Of a stretch of DNA of 64,000 bases, positions 41,368 to 50,419 are shown piece by piece. A program made the position numbers and the translations under genes. Below the pieces are notes generated by a model, which saw only the letters and a program-made list of their open reading frames with translations, was not told where the DNA came from and did no database searches. Each line of letters opens with the position of its first letter. Within the stretch, counting starts at the first letter, position 1. The stretch is taken from assembly GCA_937877565.1 (NCBI GenBank), contig CALFJB010000063.1:1-64000 (forward strand), read 5' to 3'. Origin of the DNA: an uncultured Selenomonadales bacterium. GTDB lineage: Bacteria; Bacillota; Negativicutes; Selenomonadales; Selenomonadaceae.

Positions 41368-41736
41368 TTAATCTTCCAAAACTACAAACGCGGTTGCAAA
41401 TTCGCGGCTGTGGCTCAAACTTACGAAAATTTTTTTTACGCCCAAACTTTCAGTAAAAATTTTTGCCTTATCGTACAAGAAAATTTCCGGTTTACCGGAC
41501 GAATTATTCAAAATTTCAACTTCAGTTAAAGCCGTGAAAATTCCTGTACCCAACGCCTTAAAAAAAGCCTCCTTTGCAGCAAATCTTGCGGCATAGGAGG
41601 CGGCGGATTGTACTCCGCGACTTTCGCAATAATTTTGTTCGTTCGTCGTAAAAACTTTCGCCTTGAAATGTTCACTGCTTACAGCGCGGCGCACTCTTTC
41701 AATTTCTATAATATCAGTACCAATTCCAATAATCAT
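41368..41736 (-). CDS. acpS: Holo-[acyl-carrier-protein] synthase
   Basis: Transfers 4'-phosphopantetheine to acyl carrier protein. Starts MIIGIGTDIIEIERV with the magnesium-binding aspartate; second motif AARFAAKEAFFKALGTG. 122 residues, normal. Start overlaps the motB stop by 4 bp (ATGA). Confidence 0.95.
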   Translation of the reverse strand: MIIGIGTDIIEIERVRRAVSSEHFKAKVFTTNEQNYCESRGVQSAASYAARFAAKEAFFKALGTGIFTALTEVEILNNSSGKPEIFLYDKAKIFTESLGVKKIFVSLSHSREFATAFVVLED

Positions 41737-42545
41737 TTTGCAACTAAATCTGTATCAGTTTGATTTGCATAACCGCCATTTGGATTGAATGACAAAGTAC
41801 GGGCAATCAGAATTTCAACGCGGCGATTTTTCTGTTTATTTTCCGGCGTATCATTTGGAGCGATTGGGCGATATTCGCCGTAACCAATGGCGGAGAATCG
41901 CGCAGGATTCAAATTTTCATTAATCTCCAAAAGATATTTCATAAAAGTCATAGCGCGGACGGAGCTTAACTCCCAGTTAGATGGAAATTGCGCGGTGTTA
42001 ATTGGGTCTGTGTCGGTGTGTCCCGAAATTAAAACTCTTTCAGGTACAGCCGCCAAAAGTCCCGCTACAATGGGTCCAATTCTTTGAGATTCTGGAACTA
42101 AATCAGCTGAACCGGAAGGGAAAAGCGCACGTTCTTTAATACGAATCATCAAGCCTTCCTCTTCAAGTTGCGTTGTAAGTTCGCCTTCCAATTCGTTTTC
42201 TTGAATGTAGGCGTCAAGTTGCGCTTGTAGGTCTGCCAATGTTTCAGTTTCCTGTGCGTAAGCCGCTTCTGCCTGTAAATAAGCGTCCTCGCCTTTGTCT
42301 TCGTCTGACATTACTTGACGTTGCATACTTACACTTGGTCCAGCTTGATCAAAAAACGAAGGTCCGCCCGTATTAAACGCCGCAGTAAATGCTTGTGCAA
42401 GTGCTTGCAATTTATTTTGGTCTGTCTGCGAAATTGCGAACAACGCGATAAACAATGCAAGTAAAAGCGTCATCAAGTCTGAATACGGCAATAACCAAGC
42501 TTCGCTGGCTTCTTCTTCGTGCTTTTTGTGGCGTTTTTTTGCCAT
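41733..42545 (-). CDS. motB: Flagellar motor stator protein MotB
   Basis: A 270-residue stator subunit: basic N-terminus, one transmembrane helix with the proton-binding aspartate in PYSDLMTLLLALFIALFA, and a C-terminal OmpA-like peptidoglycan-binding domain (ISGHTDTDP, NWELSSVRAMTFMKYL, RRVEILI). Downstream of motA. Implies a flagellated cell. Confidence 0.93.
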   Translation of the reverse strand: MAKKRHKKHEEEASEAWLLPYSDLMTLLLALFIALFAISQTDQNKLQALAQAFTAAFNTGGPSFFDQAGPSVSMQRQVMSDEDKGEDAYLQAEAAYAQETETLADLQAQLDAYIQENELEGELTTQLEEEGLMIRIKERALFPSGSADLVPESQRIGPIVAGLLAAVPERVLISGHTDTDPINTAQFPSNWELSSVRAMTFMKYLLEINENLNPARFSAIGYGEYRPIAPNDTPENKQKNRRVEILIARTLSFNPNGGYANQTDTDLVAK

Positions 42546-42592
42546 TGAAAAATTTCTCCTTTCAGTTAAAATTTAAAGCGTCAGCTTGTTAA

Positions 42593-43369
42593 TCAACCTT
42601 CTTCAAGCAATTCGCCGCGTTCACTTTGCGGAATAAATGTTGTTAATTTTGCTTGAATAGCAGTTGGAGAATCGCCCGCCTGAAGTGAAAGGATACCTTC
42701 AATAATCATGCGTTTGTGTGCAATTTCGTTAGCTGATTTAACTTTGAGTTTGTTTGCGAATGGCAACCAAATAACGTAACCTGTGAAGATACCGAGAATT
42801 GTAGCGATAAACGCCGCCGAAATAGCATGCCCGAGTTTGTTAACGTCTGACAAGTCAGCCAACGCCGCGATAAGACCGACAACCGCGCCCAAAACGCCCA
42901 GTGTAGGAGCGTATGTACCTGCCTGCGTCAAGATTGAACGCGCTTCGGCGTGGCGTTCTTCCATAACTGCCAATTCAGCGTCCAAAACGTCGCTTACAAA
43001 ATCAGGATCCATACCGTCAATAACCATGCTCAAGCCGTTTTTGAAGAAGGGGTCTTCAATTTCCTGTACTTTACCTTCAAGAGCCAAAATACCTTCACGA
43101 CGCGCCAACTGCGAAAGCTCAACGAATAATTTTACCATTTCGACTTTGCTGCCGCTATTTTCGGCACGAAACAGAATTTTGAAAAGTGTTGGCAATTTTT
43201 TAACCGTGTCCATAGGGAATGCATTGAGTAGGCAGGAAAATGTTCCGCCGATGATTATTAAGAACGCGGCAGGATTCGCCATTGAAGAAAGCGGCGCACC
43301 CTTTATGATCATACCAACAAAAACCGAAACTAACCCTGCGACAATTCCTATTGCTGTAGATTTTTCCAA
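42593..43369 (-). CDS. motA: Flagellar motor stator protein MotA
   Basis: A 258-residue protein with four membrane helices, MotA/TolQ/ExbB fold: GIVAGLVSVFVGMIIKG, the cytoplasmic loop with RREGILALEGK, and TAGTYAPTLG-type helix 3 (LTQAGTYAPTLGVLGAVVGLIAAL). TTG start with GGGAGG at 8 nt. First gene of a motA-motB-acpS run. The 187-bp upstream gap is AT-rich, with a possible -10 TATACT and an A11 run, but no sigma-28 site that I can support. Confidence 0.93.
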   Translation of the reverse strand: MEKSTAIGIVAGLVSVFVGMIIKGAPLSSMANPAAFLIIIGGTFSCLLNAFPMDTVKKLPTLFKILFRAENSGSKVEMVKLFVELSQLARREGILALEGKVQEIEDPFFKNGLSMVIDGMDPDFVSDVLDAELAVMEERHAEARSILTQAGTYAPTLGVLGAVVGLIAALADLSDVNKLGHAISAAFIATILGIFTGYVIWLPFANKLKVKSANEIAHKRMIIEGILSLQAGDSPTAIQAKLTTFIPQSERGELLEEG

Positions 43370-43556
43370 AATAGCAACCTCCCTTTACCGTCGAGGTTAT
43401 TTTATAATTCCACGACTCACTAATATAAAAATTTAACAGTATATAATAGTTTTTCTTTCAATGTGAAAAAAAAAAATCCTGCCGCCGCAAAAATTTTTTA
43501 ATCACATTATGTAAATATTTTTTTGTAAGGAATATCTTTTTAAAATTTCAACTGCC

Positions 43557-45005
43557 TTAATCCAAATTCAACGAACGCCACAAATAATCAATTCGCTGTT
43601 TAACTTCCGGAGTCATTTCAATTTCATTTGGCCAATCGCGCAGGTGTCCTTCTTCCTTCCAAGTTTTTGTAGCGTCAATTCCAATTTTTGCGCCGAATTT
43701 TGGCAACGGCGAAGAATGATCCAAAACGTCAAGCGGTCCATGAACAATTTCTAAATCGTGGTCGGCGTCAATGTTATTGAAAACGCGCCACGCAACTTCG
43801 CTTAAATTTTGAACGTCAACATGAGAATCGACAACAATAATCATTTTAACGTTCATCATTTGCCCGAGTCCCCAAAGTGCGTGCATAACTTTTCGCGCCT
43901 GCATTGGAAAAGATTTTTTGATTGACACGATAACGCAATTATGAAAGACGCCTTCAAACGGCATATTTATATCAATAATTTCAGGGACAATTTGTTGAAG
44001 TAGCGGCAGAAAAATTCTTTCGGTTGCCTTCGCCAAATAACAATCTTCCTGCGGCGGCTTGCCAACGATTGTTGCGGCGTAAATTGGATTTTTCCTGTGA
44101 GTAATGCAAGTTACGTGAAAAACGGGATAATCATCAGCCAAAGAATAATAGCCGGTATGATCGCCAAAAGGACCTTCACGGCGCATTTCGTCAGTTGCAA
44201 TGTAACCTTCTAAAATAATTTCTGCGTGCGCGGGAACTTCCAAATCTACAGTCTTGCACTTCGTCAACTCAACTGATTTATGGCGCAAAAATCCTGCAAA
44301 AACCATTTCGTCAACATCGCGCGGCAAAGGCGCAGTGGCGGCGTAAGTTGTAACGGGGTCTGTACCAATGGCAACGGCGCACTCAATTTTATTTTCTTCA
44401 GAATCGCGCAGATTGTCCGCGCCGTTTTTATGTATGTGAATGTGCATCCCCGTTGTAGTTGAATCAAATTTTTGCAGGCGGTACATTCCAACATTGCGCT
44501 TGCCGGTTTTAGGATTTTTCGTAAAGACAAGCGGCAAAGTTATAAAAGCTCCGCCGTCGTCAGGCCAACATTTCAGAATTGGAATTTTACCAAGGTTAGG
44601 ATTTTCTTCAACAATTTCTTGACACGGCGCATTTTTTACGTACTTTGGAAAATTTATAACTTTACTGCCGGTTGAAACTATAGAAACAATACTGGAGCGA
44701 TTTTTCAGCGAAATGTAAGGAAGTTTTAAAAGTTCCCTAATGTCATTTGCGGCGTCGTCAAGTTTTTCAACGCCCAACGCTAAGCAAATTCTTTCATAAC
44801 TGCCAAACTGATTCATTAAAACAGGTATATCGTAGCCGCGCACATTTTCAAAAAGCAGTGCAACATTTCTACCATCACGAAATTTTGAAACGCGGTCGGT
44901 TATTTCAGTAATTTCAAGTTCAGCGTCAACAGGTACTTTGATTCTTTTCAGCAAGCCGCGCCTTTCCAGTTCGTCAATAAATTCTCTTAAATCTTTGAAA
45001 GCCAA
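43557..45005 (-). CDS. UbiD-family decarboxylase
   Basis: A 482-residue prenylated-FMN-dependent decarboxylase. Family blocks: FENVRGYDIPVLMNQFGSYERICLALG, MHIHKNGADN, PFGDHTGYYSLAD (with E in RREGPFGDH) and FHNCVIVSIKKSFPMQARKVMHALWG. It could act in quinone synthesis or on aromatic acids; the prenyltransferase partner (UbiX) is not in the window. TTG start with GGAGGTG upstream. Confidence 0.92.
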   Translation of the reverse strand: MAFKDLREFIDELERRGLLKRIKVPVDAELEITEITDRVSKFRDGRNVALLFENVRGYDIPVLMNQFGSYERICLALGVEKLDDAANDIRELLKLPYISLKNRSSIVSIVSTGSKVINFPKYVKNAPCQEIVEENPNLGKIPILKCWPDDGGAFITLPLVFTKNPKTGKRNVGMYRLQKFDSTTTGMHIHIHKNGADNLRDSEENKIECAVAIGTDPVTTYAATAPLPRDVDEMVFAGFLRHKSVELTKCKTVDLEVPAHAEIILEGYIATDEMRREGPFGDHTGYYSLADDYPVFHVTCITHRKNPIYAATIVGKPPQEDCYLAKATERIFLPLLQQIVPEIIDINMPFEGVFHNCVIVSIKKSFPMQARKVMHALWGLGQMMNVKMIIVVDSHVDVQNLSEVAWRVFNNIDADHDLEIVHGPLDVLDHSSPLPKFGAKIGIDATKTWKEEGHLRDWPNEIEMTPEVKQRIDYLWRSLNLD

Positions 45006-45091
45006 ATTTTCACCTCCATTTTTTGAAGTTTAACAATTTAAATTTCGACCGTCAAGGCAAAAACTTTTCTGAAAAAAACTTGAAAAAATTC

Positions 45092-45246
45092 TTGACTTTC
45101 GACAAAAAAACTGTATAATAACTATGAAAATAGAATGAAAGTTCATCGTTAATAACCCGCTATTTAGGGGCAGTCTAAAAAGACGCCCTTTCTAAAAAAT
45201 AACACTAACTAACGCAAGCCCGGCTGAAGAGTCGGGCGTTTTATTT
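45092..45246 (+). ncRNA. Candidate small RNA between two minus-strand genes
   Basis: A plus-strand promoter (TTGACT 45092-45097, 16-bp spacer, TATAAT 45114-45119) is followed by about 115 nt with no worthwhile reading frame, a hairpin GGGCAGTCT AAAA AGACGCCC (45168-45188), and a terminator-like stem GCCCG / CGGGC (45218-45237) with GTTTTATTT. Neither flanking gene is on the plus strand, so the transcript would be free-standing. It matches no RNA family I know. Confidence 0.6.
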
Positions 45247-45879
45247 GTCTTCGTAGGGGCGAACACGCAATTTTAAGCCGCGTTCCTCACAGATTTTTTG
45301 ACATTGCAAAATTTCTTCCGGCGGTGTAACTTTATCAACAATCGTCATTACAACATTTGGTACAAAATTTTTCATATTTTCGGCGAAGTCTAACATTGCG
45401 GAATAAGCTTGCAAGCCGAATTTTGAGCGCGTAATTTGCAAATATCTTTCAGCAGTTGCCGCGTTCAAACTGATTGATGCCGTGTCTAAAATATTTTTAA
45501 ATTCGTGTTCGATATTGCGCCCGTGTTCCAAATTGCCGAGCCCGTTTGTATTAAGGCGCGTTGGAATTTGCGGGCGAATTTTTTTCACGTATTTTAAAAG
45601 CTCCAAAAGTTCAGCAAGTCTGATCGTAGGTTCTCCGAATCCGCAAAATACAATTTCCGTTACAATGTCAAGCGGCGCAGCGTCTAATTCTTTTTTAACT
45701 TCGTCAACTGTCGGCTCACGTTCAAGCCATAAAGAATTTTCAACCGTCATAACTTTTTTTTCTCTCAAACAAAAGGGGCAGTCATTGTTACAGGGGTTAG
45801 TTAAATTGATATACAAGCCGCGCTTTTTTTCGGCGTTCACGGGAAAATATTTGCCGCCTTCAGTCATATAAATTATCAT
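45241..45879 (-). CDS. Radical SAM protein (TatD-associated type)
   Basis: A 212-residue small radical SAM enzyme. The cluster motif is NPCNNDCPFC near residues 29-38, followed by FCGFGEPTIRL (SAM-binding GEP-type motif) and RLNTNGLGNL. Size and pattern resemble the family often found beside tatD nuclease genes; tatD is not seen here. ATG with GGAGGG 7 nt upstream. Substrate unknown. Confidence 0.85.
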   Translation of the reverse strand: MIIYMTEGGKYFPVNAEKKRGLYINLTNPCNNDCPFCLREKKVMTVENSLWLEREPTVDEVKKELDAAPLDIVTEIVFCGFGEPTIRLAELLELLKYVKKIRPQIPTRLNTNGLGNLEHGRNIEHEFKNILDTASISLNAATAERYLQITRSKFGLQAYSAMLDFAENMKNFVPNVVMTIVDKVTPPEEILQCQKICEERGLKLRVRPYEDK

Positions 45880-45969
45880 AAAAATCCCTCCGCCGCTATT
45901 TTACTGCAAAATTCGACAATTTCAACACAAGGTGTTAAAATGATAAAAATTTTCAAGGAGGTTTTTTAA

Positions 45970-46188
45970 TTGAAGAAAAATTATAAAATTGATGTAGATT
46001 GTGCAAACTGCGCCCAAAAAATGGAAGACGCGGCAAATAAAACTGACGGCGTTAAAAATGCTGTAGTAAATTTTATGACGCTGAAAATGCAGGTAGAATT
46101 TGAAGACGGCGCAAACGTCAAGGAAGTTATGGAAAATGTTTTGGAAAGTTGCAGAAAAATTGAGCCGGACTGCGAAATTTATTTTTGA
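45970..46188 (+). CDS. Stand-alone heavy-metal-associated (HMA) domain
   Basis: A 72-residue ferredoxin-like HMA domain (KKNYKIDVDCANCAQKMEDA) with the metal-binding CxxC at residues 11-14. TTG start with AAGGAGG 8 nt upstream. Such domains normally form the N-terminus of P-type metal ATPases; the ATPase encoded about 1.1 kb downstream lacks one, so this looks like a detached regulatory or chaperone domain. An IS-derived remnant now separates the two. Confidence 0.87.
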   Translation: MKKNYKIDVDCANCAQKMEDAANKTDGVKNAVVNFMTLKMQVEFEDGANVKEVMENVLESCRKIEPDCEIYF

Positions 46189-46209
46189 GGCGAATTTATA
46201 AATAACGAC

Positions 46210-46440
46210 GTGAACACTCGCGACTTTAGTCGTGAGATGAAACGCGCCAAAAAAAATTTGACTTTAAGTATCGATTTCTTTAAAATGATTGTAGCGGTTA
46301 GACTTCCGCTTTAACAAAAATGTATAAGTAAGCTGAAGCCTTCGGGTGACAGTGTAGAGGCGACGTGGACACGCCTGTAAGAATAAGGGCTTTGCCAAAC
46401 TTCTTAACGAAGCCCGCGACTTTAGTCGTGGGTGGTTCAC
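46210..46440 (+). mobile_element. IS200/IS605-derived remnant with omegaRNA-like 3' end, no transposase or nuclease gene
   Basis: Two hairpins of the same design bound the element: CTCGCGACTTTAGTCGTGAG (46217-46236) and CCCGCGACTTTAGTCGTGGG (46413-46432), the latter followed by TGGTTCAC. This is the terminal structure of IS200/IS605 elements and of the RNA scaffold used by TnpB. Between them lie a promoter (TTGACT 46258-46263, 17-bp spacer, TAAAAT 46281-46286), a hairpin AGCGG / CCGCT, and a stretch with GGGC / GCCC pairings (TAAGGGCTTTGCC, ACGAAGCCC). Only about 255 bp separates the flanking genes, so tnpA and tnpB are absent. Confidence 0.7.
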
Positions 46441-46444
46441 GAGT

Positions 46445-47332
46445 TTGAAATATAAAACGCTCAAAGGTTTAAAGGAAGTCCAATTCAAAAATTTTGTATT
46501 TCTGCTAATCGCCGGAACAATCAATGCGTTTGGCGTAATGCTTTTTCTGTACCCCGTGAAACTTTACGACAGCGGAATTTCCGGCGTGTCAATGCTGATG
46601 AATCAGATAACGCCGCCGGAATGTACGCTGTCAATGTTTTTGGTAATTTTCAACGTGCCAATTTTTCTATTTGGCTTGAAAAAACAAGGTATGGCTTTTA
46701 CGTTTTACTCAATTTTCGCCGTAATAGTTTATTCGATTGTGTCGGGGATTCTGCCAAACTTTTTTGAAATTGAAAATTCGGGCGCGTCTCCATTCGCAGA
46801 AAATGATTTATTACTCTGCGCGATTTTCGGCGGCGTACTTTCAGGAATTGGCAGCGGTATGACAATCAGATTTGGCGGGGCGATTGACGGTATAGACGTT
46901 TTGTCGGTAATTTTCGCAAAAAGTTTAGGATTGTCGCTCGGCTCGTTCGTTATGATTTTTGACACAATTTTATATATCGTCTGCGGAATTATAATTAACA
47001 GTTGGATTTTGCCGCTGTATTCGATTTTAACTTATTACATTGGCTCACAGACGGTTGATTTTGTGGTTGAAGGGCTTGACCGCTCAAAATGTGCAATGAT
47101 TGTTACGAACAAGGCGGACGAAATTACAGATGCAATATCTGAACACTTTCAATCAAGCGGCACGATTGTTAAGGCGATTGGCGGTTACTCGAAGGAGGAA
47201 AAGCAAATTATTTATTTTATCATCAACCATTTTCAGATTAACAAGCTGAAAGTTTTGGTTTACGAAATTGACAAACACGCTTTTATTTCCCTGCAAGACG
47301 TTTCAGATATTATAAAGAAGGGGTCTAAATGA
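46445..47332 (+). CDS. YitT-family membrane protein
   Basis: A 295-residue protein with five or six N-terminal helices (AGTINAFGVMLFLYPVKLYDSGISGVSMLM is the YitT signature region) and a C-terminal DUF2179 domain (about 215-290, YSKEEKQIIYFIINHFQINKLK). Function unknown. The TTG start at 46445 lies only a few bases after the IS-derived end and has no good Shine-Dalgarno, so the original leader may have been replaced by the insertion. The stop overlaps the ATPase start (ATGA). Confidence 0.85.
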   Translation: MKYKTLKGLKEVQFKNFVFLLIAGTINAFGVMLFLYPVKLYDSGISGVSMLMNQITPPECTLSMFLVIFNVPIFLFGLKKQGMAFTFYSIFAVIVYSIVSGILPNFFEIENSGASPFAENDLLLCAIFGGVLSGIGSGMTIRFGGAIDGIDVLSVIFAKSLGLSLGSFVMIFDTILYIVCGIIINSWILPLYSILTYYIGSQTVDFVVEGLDRSKCAMIVTNKADEITDAISEHFQSSGTIVKAIGGYSKEEKQIIYFIINHFQINKLKVLVYEIDKHAFISLQDVSDIIKKGSK

Positions 47333-49203
47333 ATAGAAAACAAAGAAAAAATTTAATCAGAATTATAACCGCGTCAATTTTGATGATAATTTTACAATTT
47401 ATCGAAGTGGAAGGCGCGGCGCGTTTTATTTTGTATATGTTGCCTTATTTAATCGTCGGCTACGATATTTTGATAAAAGCGGCGAAAGGTATAAAAAATT
47501 TACAAGCACTTGACGAAAATTTTTTAATGGCGGTTGCAACGGTCGGCGCAATAATTTTGGCGATTTATAGCGGCAGTGGCGATTATTTAGAAGCTGTAGC
47601 GGTTATGCTTTTCTATCAGATTGGCGAATGGTTCCAAAGTTACGCCATTGGTAAAAGTCGCAAAAATATTTCTGATTTAATGGATATTCGCCCTGACTAC
47701 GCAAATATTGAAAATCTCGGCAAGATTGAACAGATTGATCCTGACGAAGTGGAAATTGGAACAACGATAATTATTCAGCCCGGCGAAAAAATTCCTATCG
47801 ACGGCGTAATTATTGAGGGCAATTCTACACTGAATACAAGCGCGTTGACGGGCGAAAGTTTGCCGCGCAATGTTTCAATCGGCGATGAAGTTATAAGCGG
47901 CTGTATCAATATCAACGGCGTTTTGAAAGTTCAAACTACAAAACTTTTTGGCGATTCTACCGCGTCAAAGATTTTAGATTTGGTGGAAAATGCAAGCTCC
48001 AGAAAATCTAAGTCAGAAAATTTTATAACGAAGTTTGCAAGAATTTACACGCCCGCAGTTGTAGGAAGTGCGGCGGCGTTGGCTGTAATTCCTTCACTTG
48101 TTACGGGCGATTTTGAAACGTGGCTTTATCGTGCGTTAATTTTTCTTGTAATTAGTTGTCCGTGCGCGTTGGTTATCAGCATACCTTTGACATTTTTTGC
48201 AGGATTGGGCGGCGCAAGTCGCGCAGGTATTCTAATTAAAGGCTCAAACTTTTTGGAAACTCTTTCAAAAGTTCGTACCGTCGTAATGGATAAAACCGGC
48301 ACTTTGACGAAGGGAATTTTTGAAGTTGACGCGGTACACCCAATCAGTACGAATTGCATTTCAGAAAATCCTACAGAGGCGCGGCAACTTTTGCACTATT
48401 CGGCGCACGTCGAAAAATATTCAACTCATCCAATAGCCGCCACTTTGAGAAAGGCTTATCCAAATGAAAATGACGGTTGCACGGTTGAAAACGTTGAAGA
48501 ATTGGCAGGCTTGGGAATTTGCGCAAATGTCAACGGCAATATTATTCACGTCGGCAACGAAAAACTTATGGAAAAAATCGGCGCGGCGTGGCGTCCCTGT
48601 ACGAAAATTGGTACGATAATTCACGTGGCTGTAAATGGTGAATACGCGGGACATATTATAGTTGCTGACAAATTAAAACCACACTCTAAAAAAGCTGTCG
48701 AAAAACTTTATGAAATTGGCGTAAATCGAATTGTAATGCTGACTGGCGATATAAAAAAAGTCGCCAAAAAAACTGCCGACGATTTGGGAATTAAAGAATT
48801 TTACAGCGGGCTTTTACCTGCCCAAAAAGTTGAACACCTTGAAAAAATTTTGGCTGAAAAAAGTTTTGCGGTTGCATTTGTAGGAGACGGAATTAACGAC
48901 GCGCCTGTATTGGCTCGCGCAGATATTGGAATTGCAATGGGCGCAATGGGTAGCGATGCGGCGATTGAGGCGGCGGACGTGGTTTTAATGGACGACGATC
49001 CACTTAAAATTTACAAGGCGATTGAAATTGCGAAAAAAACTTTGGCGATTGTCAAGGAAAATATTTATTTCGCCATTGGTATAAAATTTTTGTGCTTGAT
49101 ACTCGGCGCGGTCGGCGTGGCTAATATGTGGTTTGCAATTTTCGCAGATGTTGGCGTTATGGTTATCGCCGTGTTAAATGCTTTACGCGCACTTCGTGTT
49201 TAA
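47329..49203 (+). CDS. Heavy-metal P1B-type ATPase (Zn/Cd/Pb class)
   Basis: A 624-residue metal efflux pump. Actuator TGES (LTGESLPRN), membrane metal site SCPCALVIS, phosphorylation motif DKTGTLTKG, hinge GDGINDAP. No N-terminal HMA domain: the protein begins directly with membrane helices. The CPC motif and absence of copper-type signatures favour zinc/cadmium. Coupled to the YitT gene by a 4-bp overlap; the separate HMA domain gene upstream may supply the missing module. Confidence 0.94.
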   Translation: MNRKQRKNLIRIITASILMIILQFIEVEGAARFILYMLPYLIVGYDILIKAAKGIKNLQALDENFLMAVATVGAIILAIYSGSGDYLEAVAVMLFYQIGEWFQSYAIGKSRKNISDLMDIRPDYANIENLGKIEQIDPDEVEIGTTIIIQPGEKIPIDGVIIEGNSTLNTSALTGESLPRNVSIGDEVISGCININGVLKVQTTKLFGDSTASKILDLVENASSRKSKSENFITKFARIYTPAVVGSAAALAVIPSLVTGDFETWLYRALIFLVISCPCALVISIPLTFFAGLGGASRAGILIKGSNFLETLSKVRTVVMDKTGTLTKGIFEVDAVHPISTNCISENPTEARQLLHYSAHVEKYSTHPIAATLRKAYPNENDGCTVENVEELAGLGICANVNGNIIHVGNEKLMEKIGAAWRPCTKIGTIIHVAVNGEYAGHIIVADKLKPHSKKAVEKLYEIGVNRIVMLTGDIKKVAKKTADDLGIKEFYSGLLPAQKVEHLEKILAEKSFAVAFVGDGINDAPVLARADIGIAMGAMGSDAAIEAADVVLMDDDPLKIYKAIEIAKKTLAIVKENIYFAIGIKFLCLILGAVGVANMWFAIFADVGVMVIAVLNALRALRV

Positions 49204-49205
49204 AT

Positions 49206-49243
49206 AAAAAAAGACGGCAATTTAAACAACGCCGTCTTTTTTT
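49206..49243 (+). terminator. Terminator after the metal ATPase gene
   Basis: Stem AAAAGACGGC / GCCGTCTTTT with loop AATTTAAACAAC and T tract; it is symmetrical (A tract on the left) and may also serve the convergent DUF1810 gene. Confidence 0.88.
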
Positions 49244-49257
49244 GTGTTAAAAATTTT

Positions 49258-49680
49258 TCAATCGACTTTGCACAATTCAACCGTTTTAGAATCTAACTGC
49301 CCGTCAAAATATTTTTCAATCACTTTGGTAAAAATTTCGCAATTCGGCTCCGCTAAATGAAACAGAGTCATTGACGACAACAATTTTACTTTGTCAATCG
49401 AACTGCCCATAATAAATTCAATGTCATTATTTTCAAGATTTAACAACGCTTGAGTAATTTCCAAAAGACGTTCGCGCAGAATTTCATTAGCCAAATATTC
49501 TTTCGCCTCGTCCAAATTTTCAATCCCGTAATATTGCGCGTTCGCACTTCTGCCTAACGCTTTAAGTTGCGGAAAAATATACCAAATCCAATGTGTCTTT
49601 TTTTGCCCGTTTTTTATTTCGGCAAGCGCGTTTTTATAATGCCACTCCTGCGCGTTCAGAAATTTTTTCAAGTCGTACAT
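49258..49680 (-). CDS. DUF1810-family protein
   Basis: A 140-residue cytosolic protein with the DUF1810 pattern (THWIWYIFPQLKALGRSANAQYYGI near 29-53, FHLAEPNCEIFTKVIEKYFDGQ near 105-127). Function unknown in the family. ATG at 49680, with a weak upstream Shine-Dalgarno (AAAGGCGG). Confidence 0.88.
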   Translation of the reverse strand: MYDLKKFLNAQEWHYKNALAEIKNGQKKTHWIWYIFPQLKALGRSANAQYYGIENLDEAKEYLANEILRERLLEITQALLNLENNDIEFIMGSSIDKVKLLSSMTLFHLAEPNCEIFTKVIEKYFDGQLDSKTVELCKVD

Positions 49681-49741
49681 AACAACACCGCCTTTAAATA
49701 ATTTTTTGTATTATATTTGCAAAGCTTGAAATTGACAACCG

Positions 49742-50350
49742 TTATTTCATTGCCGCCAAAAGTCTTTGAATCGGCAAAAATTTTAAAATCAGCAGACAAA
49801 TTATCAGTTCCGGTACAATGTAAGTTGCATTTGTAACAAGTGAATAAATTACCGGCGAAGTTCCTTCCGGCGCGTATTCTGCGAAAAATACCACGCCTGA
49901 AATAAAATGACAAATAAACCTTCCCGCAAATGCTAAAATCGTTCCTAAAAATATTTTGTCTTTAAAAATTCCCGCTAATCCCATTGCCATAAACGGCAGA
50001 GGATAATCAAATAAAACTTGTATTGGATGCAAAATGAACGGGTCTTGAATGATTGTTATCAAGCCGAAAATAAATCCTGCCAATGTTCCAATTCCCGTTC
50101 CGTATCGAAATGAAATTATTAAAAGCGGTATCATTCCGCCCAAAGTTACCGCGCCGCCTTGCGGCAAATGATAAATTCGCAGTTGGTTTAAAATTATCGA
50201 CAACGCAAGCATCAGCGAAATATTTATTAAAATTTTTGTCGTAAGTTTGATTTTTCGCAGGTACAAGCCGAAGAAAATTAAAATCAAAACGCCCAAAAGT
50301 GCAAATGACGCGCTTGGACTTTCTAAAATTGCCAAAATATTTTCTACCAA
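49742..50350 (-). CDS. thiT: ThiT-type thiamin transporter S component
   Basis: A 202-residue membrane protein with about six helices. ThiT features: LPQGGAVTLGGMIPLLIISFRYGTGIGTLAGF and LDYP-type FDYPLPFMAMGLAG. It binds thiamin as the S component of an ECF transporter whose AAT' subunits are encoded elsewhere. A TPP riboswitch lies directly upstream, which supports the thiamin assignment. Confidence 0.94.
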   Translation of the reverse strand: MVENILAILESPSASFALLGVLILIFFGLYLRKIKLTTKILINISLMLALSIILNQLRIYHLPQGGAVTLGGMIPLLIISFRYGTGIGTLAGFIFGLITIIQDPFILHPIQVLFDYPLPFMAMGLAGIFKDKIFLGTILAFAGRFICHFISGVVFFAEYAPEGTSPVIYSLVTNATYIVPELIICLLILKFLPIQRLLAAMK

Positions 50351-50419
50351 TTAAATCACCTCAAAAAAAATTTAGCGAAGACTTCAACGCGGAAATCTTC
50401 GCCATTTTTACTGAAAAAT

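Noticed and set aside
43471..43482. Run of about eleven A residues upstream of motA as a further phase-variable tract
   Set aside because: A runs of this size are expected in such AT-rich gaps, and it does not lie in a recognisable promoter spacer.
46264..46524. Minus-strand open frame across the IS-derived remnant
   Set aside because: It runs antisense through the structured element and into yitT, with no recognisable domain; not a transposase fragment.
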